In this document: piece by piece, positions 1-5,830 of the stretch
Layout of the letters: each line of letters begins with the position of its first letter
How positions within the stretch are numbered: the first letter of the stretch is position 1
Source of the DNA: Acidimicrobiia bacterium
GTDB lineage: Bacteria > Actinomycetota > Acidimicrobiia > Spongiisociales > SHLN01
Assembly: GCA_030624805.1 (NCBI GenBank)
Contig: JAUXJL010000067.1
Span: 1-8,833 of the forward strand
Length of the DNA stretch: 8,833 bases
Direction: 5' to 3'
Translations under genes and position numbers: made by a program
The notes under the pieces: generated by a model
Seen by the model: only the letters and a program-made list of their open reading frames with translations
Databases searched by the model: none
What the model was told of the DNA's origin: nothing

Positions 1-25
1 AATCGGATGTGGGAGCGCATGGCCG

Positions 26-208
26 CTAGGTGCCGAACCGTTCCTCGAACCGGTTGAGGGCCTGCCTGAGCTCATGGGAGACGTTGGGGATGGCGTCGAT
101 TGTGTCGAAGTCTGCCGGCGAGCCTTCAGGGGTTACGCGTTTGGCAGCGGCCACCCCAGCGGCGGTAGCCATGCCGATGAGGCCGAGGATTTTCAGCGTG
201 CGACGCAT
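26..208 (-). CDS. Small hypothetical protein with N-terminal membrane segment
   Basis: This encodes 60 residues from an ATG at 208 to a TAG at 26-28. The N-terminus is basic (MRRTLK) and is followed by a hydrophobic, Ala/Gly-rich helix at about residues 7-22. A polar, acidic tail of about 38 residues ends in a short amphipathic helix (about 44-58). This suggests a single-pass membrane protein or signal anchor with a small soluble tail. I see no lipobox Cys, catalytic motif or recognisable family. No clear Shine-Dalgarno precedes the ATG. It lies downstream of the beta-ureidopropionase-like gene on the same strand after a 170-bp gap, so co-transcription is possible but not shown. The overlapping plus-strand ORF looks like a shadow. 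Coding status is moderately likely; function is unknown. Confidence 0.5.
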   Translation of the reverse strand: MRRTLKILGLIGMATAAGVAAAKRVTPEGSPADFDTIDAIPNVSHELRQALNRFEERFGT

Positions 209-378
209 GCCATATACATCGGCCAGAACCTGAGTAGCTACAGCGAATGACCCTCCGTGTCACGATTCCGGTGTTGGCAACCTTCCTCATCGGGAGCGAT
301 TCGTAAGGTGGCAGAGTCCGGGCTGGCCGGGGGCCGTGTCGGGGGCGTGGGTTTCAGGGGGCCTCGACCGGCTGGCGG
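209..378. other. Intergenic stretch without recognised feature
   Basis: This 170-bp stretch lies between the stop of the beta-ureidopropionase-like gene and the start of the small membrane protein. It is G-rich on the plus strand around 325-362. I find no convincing hairpin with a T-tract on either strand, no tRNA-like fold and no clear promoter for the small protein. Confidence 0.5.
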
Positions 379-1221
379 CTACTTGTCGGAAATTTCGCCG
401 TACACGTCGGGCCGCCGGTCCCGGTAGAAGGCCCAATGTCGCCGTACTGTTGCGATGAGGTCCATGTCGAGGTCGCGGATCAGAACCTCGTCTTTGACAT
501 CGGAGGCCGCTTCACCGACAAGCTGGCCGCGCGGGCTCGCGAAGTACGAGGAGCCGTAATAGTCGGTGTCGGTGAGGTCCTCAGAACCGACCCGGTTGAT
601 GGCTCCGACAAAGTACTCGTTGGCGACGGCAGCTGCCGGCTGCTCGAGATCCCACAGGTAGCGGGAATGGATGCGGGTGGTAGCAGACGGATTGAACACG
701 ATCTTGGCGCCCTTGAGGCCGAGCACGCGCCACCCCTCGGGGAAATGCCGGTCGTAGCAGATGTACACACCGATCCGACCAACGGCCGTATCGAATACCG
801 GGTAGCCGAGATTGCCCGGGCGGAAATAGAATTTCTCCCAGAAGCCCTCAACCTGCGGGATGTGGGTTTTCCGATAGATGCCCAGGAAGGATCCGTCGGC
901 GTCAATCACTGCCGAGGTGTTGTAGAACGTTCCTTCGTCAACCCGCTCGTAGATGGGGACGACCAGCACCATCTCGGTTTCCTTGGCCAGTGCGATCATG
1001 CGCTGAATCGTTGGGCCGGATGGGATCTCTTCGGCCTCGTCGTAGTACTTTGGATCCTGTACGTTGCAGAAGTAAGAGCTGCTGAAAATCTCCTGGAAAC
1101 ACAGTGCCCGGGCTCCATCGGCGGCCGCTTGGCGGGCATATTCGACGCTTTTTTCAACCATGGATTCCTTGTCACCGGTCCACTCGGCCTGGACGAGTGC
1201 GGCGCGCACAACATTGCTCAT
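379..1221 (-). CDS. Beta-ureidopropionase-like N-carbamoyl amidohydrolase (nitrilase superfamily)
   Basis: This encodes a 280-residue cytoplasmic carbon-nitrogen hydrolase. Family members cleave N-carbamoyl-beta-alanine or related N-carbamoyl compounds to the free amine, CO2 and ammonia, the last step of reductive pyrimidine breakdown. The nitrilase triad is visible: Glu44 in FQEIF, Lys118 in YRKTHIP and Cys155 in YICYDRHFPEG. Glu129 (WEKFYF) is the likely supporting Glu. NPSAT (177-181), INRVG (208-212) and YGSSY (222-226) match eukaryotic beta-ureidopropionase more than generic amidases. An upstream in-frame ATG at 1311 is possible, but the start at 1221 is preferred because GAGGAG lies seven bases before it and homology begins there. 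It is divergent from a D-carbamoylase gene across 134 bp. N-carbamoylputrescine amidase is the main alternative; the exact substrate cannot be settled from sequence. Confidence 0.88.
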   Translation of the reverse strand: MSNVVRAALVQAEWTGDKESMVEKSVEYARQAAADGARALCFQEIFSSSYFCNVQDPKYYDEAEEIPSGPTIQRMIALAKETEMVLVVPIYERVDEGTFYNTSAVIDADGSFLGIYRKTHIPQVEGFWEKFYFRPGNLGYPVFDTAVGRIGVYICYDRHFPEGWRVLGLKGAKIVFNPSATTRIHSRYLWDLEQPAAAVANEYFVGAINRVGSEDLTDTDYYGSSYFASPRGQLVGEAASDVKDEVLIRDLDMDLIATVRRHWAFYRDRRPDVYGEISDK

Positions 1222-1248
1222 ACCTGGGCTCCTCACGGGTTCGATGGG

Positions 1249-1277
1249 ATGATACGGGTGGACGCGGGCAGCGCCAA
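1249..1277 (-). promoter_or_regulatory. Sigma70-type promoter for the beta-ureidopropionase-like gene
   Basis: On the minus strand, TTGGCG (1277-1272) and TATCAT (1254-1249) are separated by exactly 17 bases. Transcription would start near 1242, giving a leader of about 20 bases that holds the GAGGAG ribosome binding site (1234-1229) before the ATG at 1221. Spacing and layout fit a housekeeping promoter. Found by eye, not tested. Confidence 0.5.
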
Positions 1278-1306
1278 CGGGTTGCATCCTCAGCTCGGCC
1301 ACTGGG

Positions 1307-1316
1307 CTCACGTGAG
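1307..1316. promoter_or_regulatory. CTCACGTGAG palindrome, possible operator
   Basis: A perfect 10-bp palindrome lies nine bases upstream of a possible -10 hexamer TACGCT (1325-1330) for the plus-strand carbamoylase. That hexamer would start transcription near 1337, just before the AAGGAA ribosome binding site (1341-1346). A repressor or activator site is plausible, but no regulator gene is in view and a 10-bp palindrome can occur by chance. Confidence 0.25.
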
Positions 1317-1355
1317 TGGCAGACTACGCTGCGGGCGCCGAAGGAACCAGACGTA

Positions 1356-2318
1356 ATGACACGACATCTCACCGTTGCCGCCGCCCAGATGGGGCCTATT
1401 CAAAGGGCCGACTCGCGTGGGGAGGTGGTCGAGCGCCTCATCTACCTATTACGCGACGCAGCCGCCCAGAACGCCGAGCTGGTTGCTTTTCCCGAGCTGG
1501 CTCTCACGACGTTCTTTCCGCGCTGGATCATGCCGATTGAAGAGGCCGATGAGTTCTATGAGACCGAGATGCCCAATGTCGACACCCAGCCGTTGTGGGA
1601 CGAGGCGGTGCGTCTGGGCGTTGGGTTCACGCTCGGATATGCCCTCAAGACTGCCGACGGTCACCGCTACAACGTGTATCACCTTGTCGACAAGGCCGGC
1701 CGGACAGTCGGCATCTTCCGTAAGGTGCACATCCCGGGTCACCATGAGTTCGAGCCCTGGCGTCAATTCCAGCACGCCGAACGCCGCTACTTCGAGCCGG
1801 GCGACGAGTTCCCGGTCTGGGACGCTTTCGACGCAACGTTGGGCATGGCCATCTGCAACGATCGCCGTTGGTCGGAGACCTATCGGGTGATGGGCCTGCA
1901 GGGCGTCGAGCTCATCATCATCGGGTACAACACGCCTCTGAACTACGCACCCGACCCGACTCAAACGCCCCTGCAGTCATTTCACAATCATCTTGTCATG
2001 CAAGCCGGTGCATATCAGAACGGCACCTACGTGATCGGAGTAGCTAAGGGTGGGATCGAAGAGGGCGTCGAGTCGCTTGCCCAGTCGGCGATTATCGCTC
2101 CCTCCGGTCAGATCGTGCGACAGGCGGTGACCACCGAGGATGAGGTTGTTGTTGCCCGGATCGATCTCGATCAAACCAAGTACTACAAAGGGACGTTGTT
2201 TGACTTCGAGCGCTACCGGGTCCCCGTTGCTTATGAGAGAATTGCCCAGGCTGGCGTCCAGGCAGAAGTCCAGCTCATCGACCTTCCCGACGGCCCGCCT
2301 GATCTGGACTTAAGTTAG
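1356..2318 (+). CDS. N-carbamoyl-D-amino acid hydrolase (D-carbamoylase)
   Basis: This encodes 320 residues, close to the usual length of about 304, with a C-terminal extension of roughly 20 residues. The family hydrolyses N-carbamoyl-D-amino acids, products of D-hydantoinase, to D-amino acids, CO2 and ammonia in the cytoplasm. The match to the Agrobacterium-type enzyme is strong throughout. Glu47 is in FPELALTTFFPRW, Lys123 and His125 in FRKVHIPGH, His140 in QFQH, Cys168 in ICNDRRW, and His210 in SFHNH. These correspond to the catalytic Glu-Lys-Cys triad and the conserved histidines of that enzyme. The ATG at 1356 is preferred because AAGGAA precedes it at suitable spacing and homology begins at MTRHL; the open frame continues upstream to 1104 but runs antisense through the neighbouring gene. 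Its stop overlaps that of the convergent dehydrogenase. No hydantoinase is in the window, so the physiological substrate is open. Confidence 0.93.
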   Translation: MTRHLTVAAAQMGPIQRADSRGEVVERLIYLLRDAAAQNAELVAFPELALTTFFPRWIMPIEEADEFYETEMPNVDTQPLWDEAVRLGVGFTLGYALKTADGHRYNVYHLVDKAGRTVGIFRKVHIPGHHEFEPWRQFQHAERRYFEPGDEFPVWDAFDATLGMAICNDRRWSETYRVMGLQGVELIIIGYNTPLNYAPDPTQTPLQSFHNHLVMQAGAYQNGTYVIGVAKGGIEEGVESLAQSAIIAPSGQIVRQAVTTEDEVVVARIDLDQTKYYKGTLFDFERYRVPVAYERIAQAGVQAEVQLIDLPDGPPDLDLS

Positions 2319-3854
2319 GCGTCGCTCGGCCACCGTCTTCTCAGCCAGGTACTGGCGGAGGTAGTAGGGACCGCCGGCCTTTACCGTGGTTCCCGACAGT
2401 CGGAGCCCGCCAAAGGGCTGTAGTCCGACGAAGGCCCCTGTGATCTTGCGGTTGAGGTACAGGTTGCCAACCTCGAACTCCTGCTTGGCTCGATCGAGTC
2501 GGGTGCGGTCGTTTGAGATGAGACCCCCGGTCAAGCCGAACATGGTGTCGTTGGCGATAGCCAGGGCGTCGTCGAAGTCGGTCGCCCGGATGACGGAAAC
2601 CACCGGCCCGAAGATCTCTTCCTGAGCGAGTTGCGAATCGGGAGCGACGTCGGCAAAAACTGTTGGGGTCACGTAGTGCCCGCCATCGGGACCGGGCGAT
2701 CCGCCGGTGAGGAGCTTGGCCGAATCCTTGCCGATGTCGATGTACCCGAGGGTTTTCTCCTGGGCCCGCTTGTTGATGAGAGCGCTGAAGTCAGGATTCT
2801 GGGTGGCAGGGCCGATCTCCAGTTCGGACGTCAAAGCAACAAACTGCTCCACCAGCGCATCATGGATGCTGTCGACGGCAATCAGGCGGCTCATGGCCGA
2901 GCACTTCTGGCCGCCGAACCCGTAGCCGCTGGCCACCGCCGCTCGAGCGGCGTAGTCGAGATCGGCGGTCTCGTCGACGATGAGGGCATCCTTGCCGCCC
3001 ATCTCGAGGCCAACCTTCTTGATCCAGAGTTGGCCGGGATGAACTGCGGCGGCTCGCTCGTTTATCCGAATGCCGGTGCTGAGCGAGCCGGTGAAATTAA
3101 TGAAGCGGGTGCGCGGGTGGTCGACGAGGTGGTCGCCGATGTCTGCATCGGCCCCGGTGACGAGGTTGAACACTCCCGGCGGAAAGCCGGCCTCTCGAGC
3201 GCATTTCATGAATTGCTGCGCCACGATTGGTGTGTCTGGCGACGGCTTGAGCACGAGTGTGTTGCCGACAATTGCCGGGCCGATTGCCATGCCGGTCAAG
3301 ATGGCGAGCGGAAAATTCCAGGGGGATATGACGGCTCCGACGCCGAGCGGGACGAGCATCGATGTGTTCGATTCGCCCGGTCGCGGATAGGTCTCGTGCT
3401 CTCCCGCCAGAGCGGGCGCCTGCGCGGCGTAGTACTCACAGAAGTCGATTGCTTCTGCGACATCGGCGTCGGCCTCGGCGTAGTTCTTGCCGGCTTCGTA
3501 AGTTGTCCAGGCCGCCAGCTCAAAACGACGGTGTCGCATGACGTCGGCCAGGCGGCGGGCCAGGCCGACCCGCTCGTCCATGGACCGGTCGGCCCATTCA
3601 CGAAACGTGTCCCAGGCGGCGGTCAGGGCGAGGTCGATCTCGGCGGGCCCTCCCTTGGTGGAGCGTCCGACCAGCTGGGAAGTGCGGCCTGGATTGTGCG
3701 ACTCAATCCAGGCACCAGTCTCGACTTGCCGGCTCCCGATCGTGAGGGGATAGTCGGCGCCCAGTTTGCCCGCCACCTCATCAAGGGCCGTCCGATATGC
3801 CTCGACATTGGCGGGAATTGCGAAATCGGTAAGGGCCTCGTTGCTGAACGACAC
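2310..3854 (-). CDS. rocA: 1-pyrroline-5-carboxylate dehydrogenase (aldehyde dehydrogenase family)
   Basis: This encodes 514 residues, the full length of the monofunctional RocA/PruA-type enzyme. It oxidises glutamate-5-semialdehyde (from proline or arginine breakdown) to glutamate with NAD(P)+ in the cytoplasm. Aldehyde dehydrogenase signatures appear in order: Asn180 in SPWNFPLA, Lys203 in LKPSPDTP, general base Glu284 in LEMGGKDA, catalytic Cys318 in GGQKCSAMSR, Glu413 in EEIFGPVVS and the C-terminal FGGLRLSGT (481-489). The start is a GTG at 3854, well supported by AAGGAGG (3866-3860) five bases upstream. It overlaps the convergent carbamoylase by 9 bp and is divergent from the flavin reductase by 35 bp. 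No proline dehydrogenase is in the window. KAGGPYYL (492-499) has Tyr where I recall Asp in RocA relatives; the effect is unknown. Confidence 0.92.
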   Translation of the reverse strand: MSFSNEALTDFAIPANVEAYRTALDEVAGKLGADYPLTIGSRQVETGAWIESHNPGRTSQLVGRSTKGGPAEIDLALTAAWDTFREWADRSMDERVGLARRLADVMRHRRFELAAWTTYEAGKNYAEADADVAEAIDFCEYYAAQAPALAGEHETYPRPGESNTSMLVPLGVGAVISPWNFPLAILTGMAIGPAIVGNTLVLKPSPDTPIVAQQFMKCAREAGFPPGVFNLVTGADADIGDHLVDHPRTRFINFTGSLSTGIRINERAAAVHPGQLWIKKVGLEMGGKDALIVDETADLDYAARAAVASGYGFGGQKCSAMSRLIAVDSIHDALVEQFVALTSELEIGPATQNPDFSALINKRAQEKTLGYIDIGKDSAKLLTGGSPGPDGGHYVTPTVFADVAPDSQLAQEEIFGPVVSVIRATDFDDALAIANDTMFGLTGGLISNDRTRLDRAKQEFEVGNLYLNRKITGAFVGLQPFGGLRLSGTTVKAGGPYYLRQYLAEKTVAERRLT

Positions 3855-3872
3855 GGCTGCCTCCTTCCCGGC

Positions 3873-3882
3873 AGGCTAACGT
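3873..3882. promoter_or_regulatory. Overlapping divergent -10 elements between rocA and the flavin reductase gene
   Basis: In the 35-bp gap, TAACGT (3877-3882, plus) ends seven bases before the GTG at 3890, the spacing expected of a leaderless transcript. On the other strand TAGCCT (3878-3873) shares the TA pair and would start transcription close to the AAGGAGG of the dehydrogenase gene. No good -35 is seen for either. Found by eye. Confidence 0.35.
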
Positions 3883-3889
3883 CGCGGAC

Positions 3890-4408
3890 GTGATCCACGA
3901 CGACCACCCGTTCCAGCTACCGCCGGAAGACCGTGACCCTGTGCGCCAGTTTCGCGGCCGGCTGGTGGCTCCCGTGACAGTGGTGACCGCAGGGAAGGAG
4001 GGGAACGAGGCAGCCCTGACGGTGTCGTCGCTCATGATCGCTGAGGGTGAGCCAGCTTCGGTTGTGCTGCTGATCGGCACAACCACCGACCTGTGGGATG
4101 CCATTCAGAGCACATCGGGTCGATTCATCGTGCACATCGTGGACACCGCTCGGCGGGAGGACGCCGACGCGTTTGCCGGCATCCGTCCGCGTCCTGGGGG
4201 AGTCTTCCGCGGCGTGCCTACCGAGCAGAGCGAATGGGGACCGGTACTGACAGACGTCGCCGATCGCATGTATTGCAGTCGCTCCGCATACACGGAACTG
4301 CCCTTCCACTACCTCGTCGAGGGCGAGGTCCAAAAGGTCGAGCTCGGCGACCTCACCGACCCCGCCGTCTACTTCCGAGGCGACCACCGCCGCCTCGAAA
4401 AAAAGTAG
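3890..4408 (+). CDS. Flavin reductase-like FMN-binding protein
   Basis: This encodes 172 residues, the normal size for a flavin reductase domain of the split-barrel FMN-binding type. Such proteins reduce flavin with NAD(P)H, often for a partner monooxygenase, or use bound FMN for another redox reaction. The fold is suggested by FRGRLVAPVTVVTAG (21-35), LTVSSLMIAEGEPASV (43-58, the usual flavin-phosphate region), SGRFIVHIVDT (76-86) and a C-terminal EGEVQKVELGD...YFRGDHRRLE. No Shine-Dalgarno is evident before the GTG at 3890, but TAACGT seven bases upstream suggests a leaderless message. No flavin-dependent monooxygenase is adjacent, so the partner is unknown. The gene ends in a poly-A run (Glu-Lys-Lys) before TAG. 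The family is fairly secure; the specific reaction is not. Confidence 0.78.
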   Translation: MIHDDHPFQLPPEDRDPVRQFRGRLVAPVTVVTAGKEGNEAALTVSSLMIAEGEPASVVLLIGTTTDLWDAIQSTSGRFIVHIVDTARREDADAFAGIRPRPGGVFRGVPTEQSEWGPVLTDVADRMYCSRSAYTELPFHYLVEGEVQKVELGDLTDPAVYFRGDHRRLEKK

Positions 4409-4417
4409 AAGACCGAT

Positions 4418-4460
4418 CCCCTCCCTGAGCGACGGGTGGCCGAGCGGAGCGAGGTCGGGG
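4418..4460 (+). repeat. Intergenic 43-bp repeat, copy 1
   Basis: It begins CCCCTCCCTG and ends in the 27-bp core GGGTGGCC...GTCGGGG. It matches copy 2 at 40 of 43 positions, with the changes confined to positions 11-16. The 19-bp core at 4438-4456 can fold with GGCC/GGTC pairs, tandem G-A mismatches, a GC/GC step and a GGA loop. Confidence 0.75.
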
Positions 4461-4478
4461 GCAACCCTTCGGGTTGCC
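4460..4478. terminator. Perfect 8-bp hairpin, possible terminator or repeat element
   Basis: GGCAACCC and GGGTTGCC pair perfectly around a TTC loop, about 50 bases after the flavin reductase stop. No T-run follows on either strand, so intrinsic termination is uncertain. It may equally be part of the repeat element or slow 3' exonucleases. Confidence 0.4.
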
Positions 4479-4538
4479 GTACGGCAGGAAGGAACGGGTT
4501 GGTGTTCTGTTGAAGCTTCAAATTGAGCGAAGAATGTT

Positions 4539-4581
4539 CCCCTCCCTGCGGGAGGGGTGGCCGAGCGGAGCGAGGTCGGGG
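4539..4581 (+). repeat. Intergenic 43-bp repeat, copy 2
   Basis: This is the second copy, 121 bp downstream of the first in the same orientation. Here positions 11-16 read CGGGAG, so the first 19 bases (4539-4557) form a perfect 8-bp hairpin, CCCCTCCC-TGC-GGGAGGGG. Copy 1 lacks this because of its three changes. The folding core at 4559-4577 is identical to copy 1. Confidence 0.75.
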
Positions 4582-4636
4582 TGGGGAGGGGGCGAACCGT
4601 TGTATGGCCGCGAGCAGGGTGCGCGGGTAGCTGGTC

Positions 4637-5809
4637 TCAGATGGAGTGTCGGAGCTCGGCTGCCAGGTTGCCCCTGTTCGACACGTGGACCTCGTCGAGC
4701 CCGAGCCACTCGGCCATCGTGAGTAGTTCCGCCGCGAGCTCGGGAGCCACATGATGGGGGTCCTGACCCTCTTCGCGATAGCTTCCGAGGGCCCTGAGCA
4801 CGCCGGCCTTGCGATCCGCTTTGAGGTCAACCCGGCCGACCAGCTCATCGTTGAGCAAGAACGGATACACGTAATACCCGAACTGGCGCTCCGGTTCCGG
4901 GACGTAGATCTCAATTCGGTAGTGGAAATCGAAGAGGCGTTCAGTCCGATCCCGGAACCAAACCACCGGGTCAAACGGAGCCAGCAGTGCGCGGGCTCGG
5001 ATCTGCCGGGGACGGATTGCCTCCGGGTGAAGGTAGGCAGGCTGCTTCCAGCCCTCAACTGCCACCTCCTGGAGCCGGCCGTCGTCTACAAGCTCTTTGA
5101 GGTGTGGTTTGGCGTTGGCGATCCGGTAGTAGTCGGCGAGGTCGGCGAGGGTCCCGACGCCATGAGCTCGGGCTCCCCGGAGAAGCATCTCGCGGTAGGC
5201 GTCGTCCTGGCTCATCTCGCGCTCGAGGAGATCGGAAGAGAAGACTCGCTCGGGGAGGTCATAGATAGAGACGAAGTTCTTGGTTCGGCCCCGAATTGTC
5301 AGCTGCCCGGTCAGGTACAGCCAATCGAGCGCCACCTTGCCCCGCCCATGGCCCCACCACGGTCCTGTGCGGCTGCCGGCGTCTGACAGGTCCGAGACCG
5401 TCAGTGGGCCTCGTTCGGCCACCTCGCGGTATACCTGGTCGAAGTACTCAGGGTGGCTGTCGAGCACTTCCTGCGTCCGCTCATAGACCTTTCTGTCGCG
5501 CATCCGGAATCGAAGCATCGGCAGGTCGGTTGTGGGCATGACCGACGCAACGTGGCCCAAATACTCGAACATCTCTGGCCCGTTTATCCACTCATCGAGC
5601 GAGTGGCGGTTGTAGGCGCCCAGCCGGGAAAACATAGGCATGTAGTGGGCCCGCACGGCCACGATGACCGAATCGAGCTGGAGGAGGTTGATGCGCCCGA
5701 TCACGCGCCTGAAGTGGCGCACGTCGATGCGGCCGGACGGGCGCGGGTCTGCGAAACCCTGTGCGGACAGGGCTATCCGGCGAGCCTGGGTGATCGTCAG
5801 AGTTCGCAT
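4637..5809 (-). CDS. YcaQ/AlkX-like DNA glycosylase (winged-helix, HTH_42 family)
   Basis: This encodes 390 residues, close to E. coli YcaQ (about 410). The family excises alkylated bases, and some members unhook interstrand DNA crosslinks. It is built of winged-helix domains and acts on chromosomal DNA. Q44-L45-D46 in NLLQLDSV sits at the catalytic motif. The Gln-x-Asp form is that of the YcaQ/AlkX branch, while the AlkZ branch has Gln-x-Gln. Other family signatures are FEYLGHVASVMP (81-92), PFDPVVWFRDRTERLFDF (278-295), YRIEIYVPEPERQFGYY (297-313) and LVGRVDLKADRKAGVL (323-338). ATG 5809 is preferred because homology begins at MRTLTITQARR; GGAGG lies about 16 bases upstream, rather far for a ribosome site. 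It is divergent from rimO with a 21-bp gap. The precise lesion is unknown. Confidence 0.82.
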   Translation of the reverse strand: MRTLTITQARRIALSAQGFADPRPSGRIDVRHFRRVIGRINLLQLDSVIVAVRAHYMPMFSRLGAYNRHSLDEWINGPEMFEYLGHVASVMPTTDLPMLRFRMRDRKVYERTQEVLDSHPEYFDQVYREVAERGPLTVSDLSDAGSRTGPWWGHGRGKVALDWLYLTGQLTIRGRTKNFVSIYDLPERVFSSDLLEREMSQDDAYREMLLRGARAHGVGTLADLADYYRIANAKPHLKELVDDGRLQEVAVEGWKQPAYLHPEAIRPRQIRARALLAPFDPVVWFRDRTERLFDFHYRIEIYVPEPERQFGYYVYPFLLNDELVGRVDLKADRKAGVLRALGSYREEGQDPHHVAPELAAELLTMAEWLGLDEVHVSNRGNLAAELRHSI

Positions 5810-5818
5810 GGCCGCAGC

Positions 5819-5825
5819 TACGCTA
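5819..5825. promoter_or_regulatory. Overlapping divergent -10 elements between the glycosylase gene and rimO
   Basis: TACGCT (5819-5824, plus) ends six bases before the rimO ATG, the layout of an actinobacterial leaderless promoter. TAGCGT (5825-5820, minus) overlaps it almost fully and points toward the glycosylase ATG at 5809. No strong -35 is seen for either, and rimO has no Shine-Dalgarno. Found by eye, not tested. Confidence 0.4.
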
Positions 5826-5830
5826 CCTCC

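Larger units (their letters stand above)
4409..4636. other. Non-coding, highly structured convergent intergenic region
   Basis: This 228-bp stretch lies between the 3' ends of the flavin reductase and glycosylase genes. It holds two copies of a 43-bp repeat, two strong hairpins, and the palindromes GCCGTACGGC (4476-4485) and TTGAAGCTTCAA (4510-4521). Open frames cross it on both strands but look like repeat translations and low-complexity shadows. The hairpins could act as terminators for both convergent genes, though neither has a T-tract. Confidence 0.6.

Noticed and set aside
1..20. Possible start of another minus-strand gene (ATG at 20, reading MRSHIR)
   Set aside because: Only six codons are visible and no ribosome site lies at proper spacing, so it cannot be supported.
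436..1356. 306-codon plus-strand open frame opposite the beta-ureidopropionase-like gene
   Set aside because: It is antisense to a gene with a full catalytic triad and good ribosome site. Its translation has no recognisable motif, and long antisense frames are common in GC-rich DNA.
379..2318. Complete hydantoin or pyrimidine degradation operon
   Set aside because: Neither a hydantoinase/dihydropyrimidinase nor a dihydropyrimidine dehydrogenase or transporter is present in the window, and the two amidase genes are divergent rather than an operon.
2631..3893. 420-codon plus-strand open frame opposite the dehydrogenase
   Set aside because: It runs antisense through an intact, well-conserved aldehyde dehydrogenase; the translation is low-information and lacks a ribosome site.
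4418..4581. CRISPR array
   Set aside because: Only two repeat copies, 43 bp long with a 78-bp palindrome-rich gap between them, and no cas genes.
4474..4722. 82-codon plus-strand frame in the repeat region
   Set aside because: It translates repeat copy 2 (SLREGWPSGARSG), a pattern I associate with spurious predictions from intergenic repeats, and then runs antisense into the glycosylase gene.
4369..5058. 229-codon minus-strand frame across the intergenic repeats and the glycosylase 3' end
   Set aside because: Its C-terminal part translates the repeat region and its N-terminal part is a shadow of the glycosylase frame; no family is recognisable.
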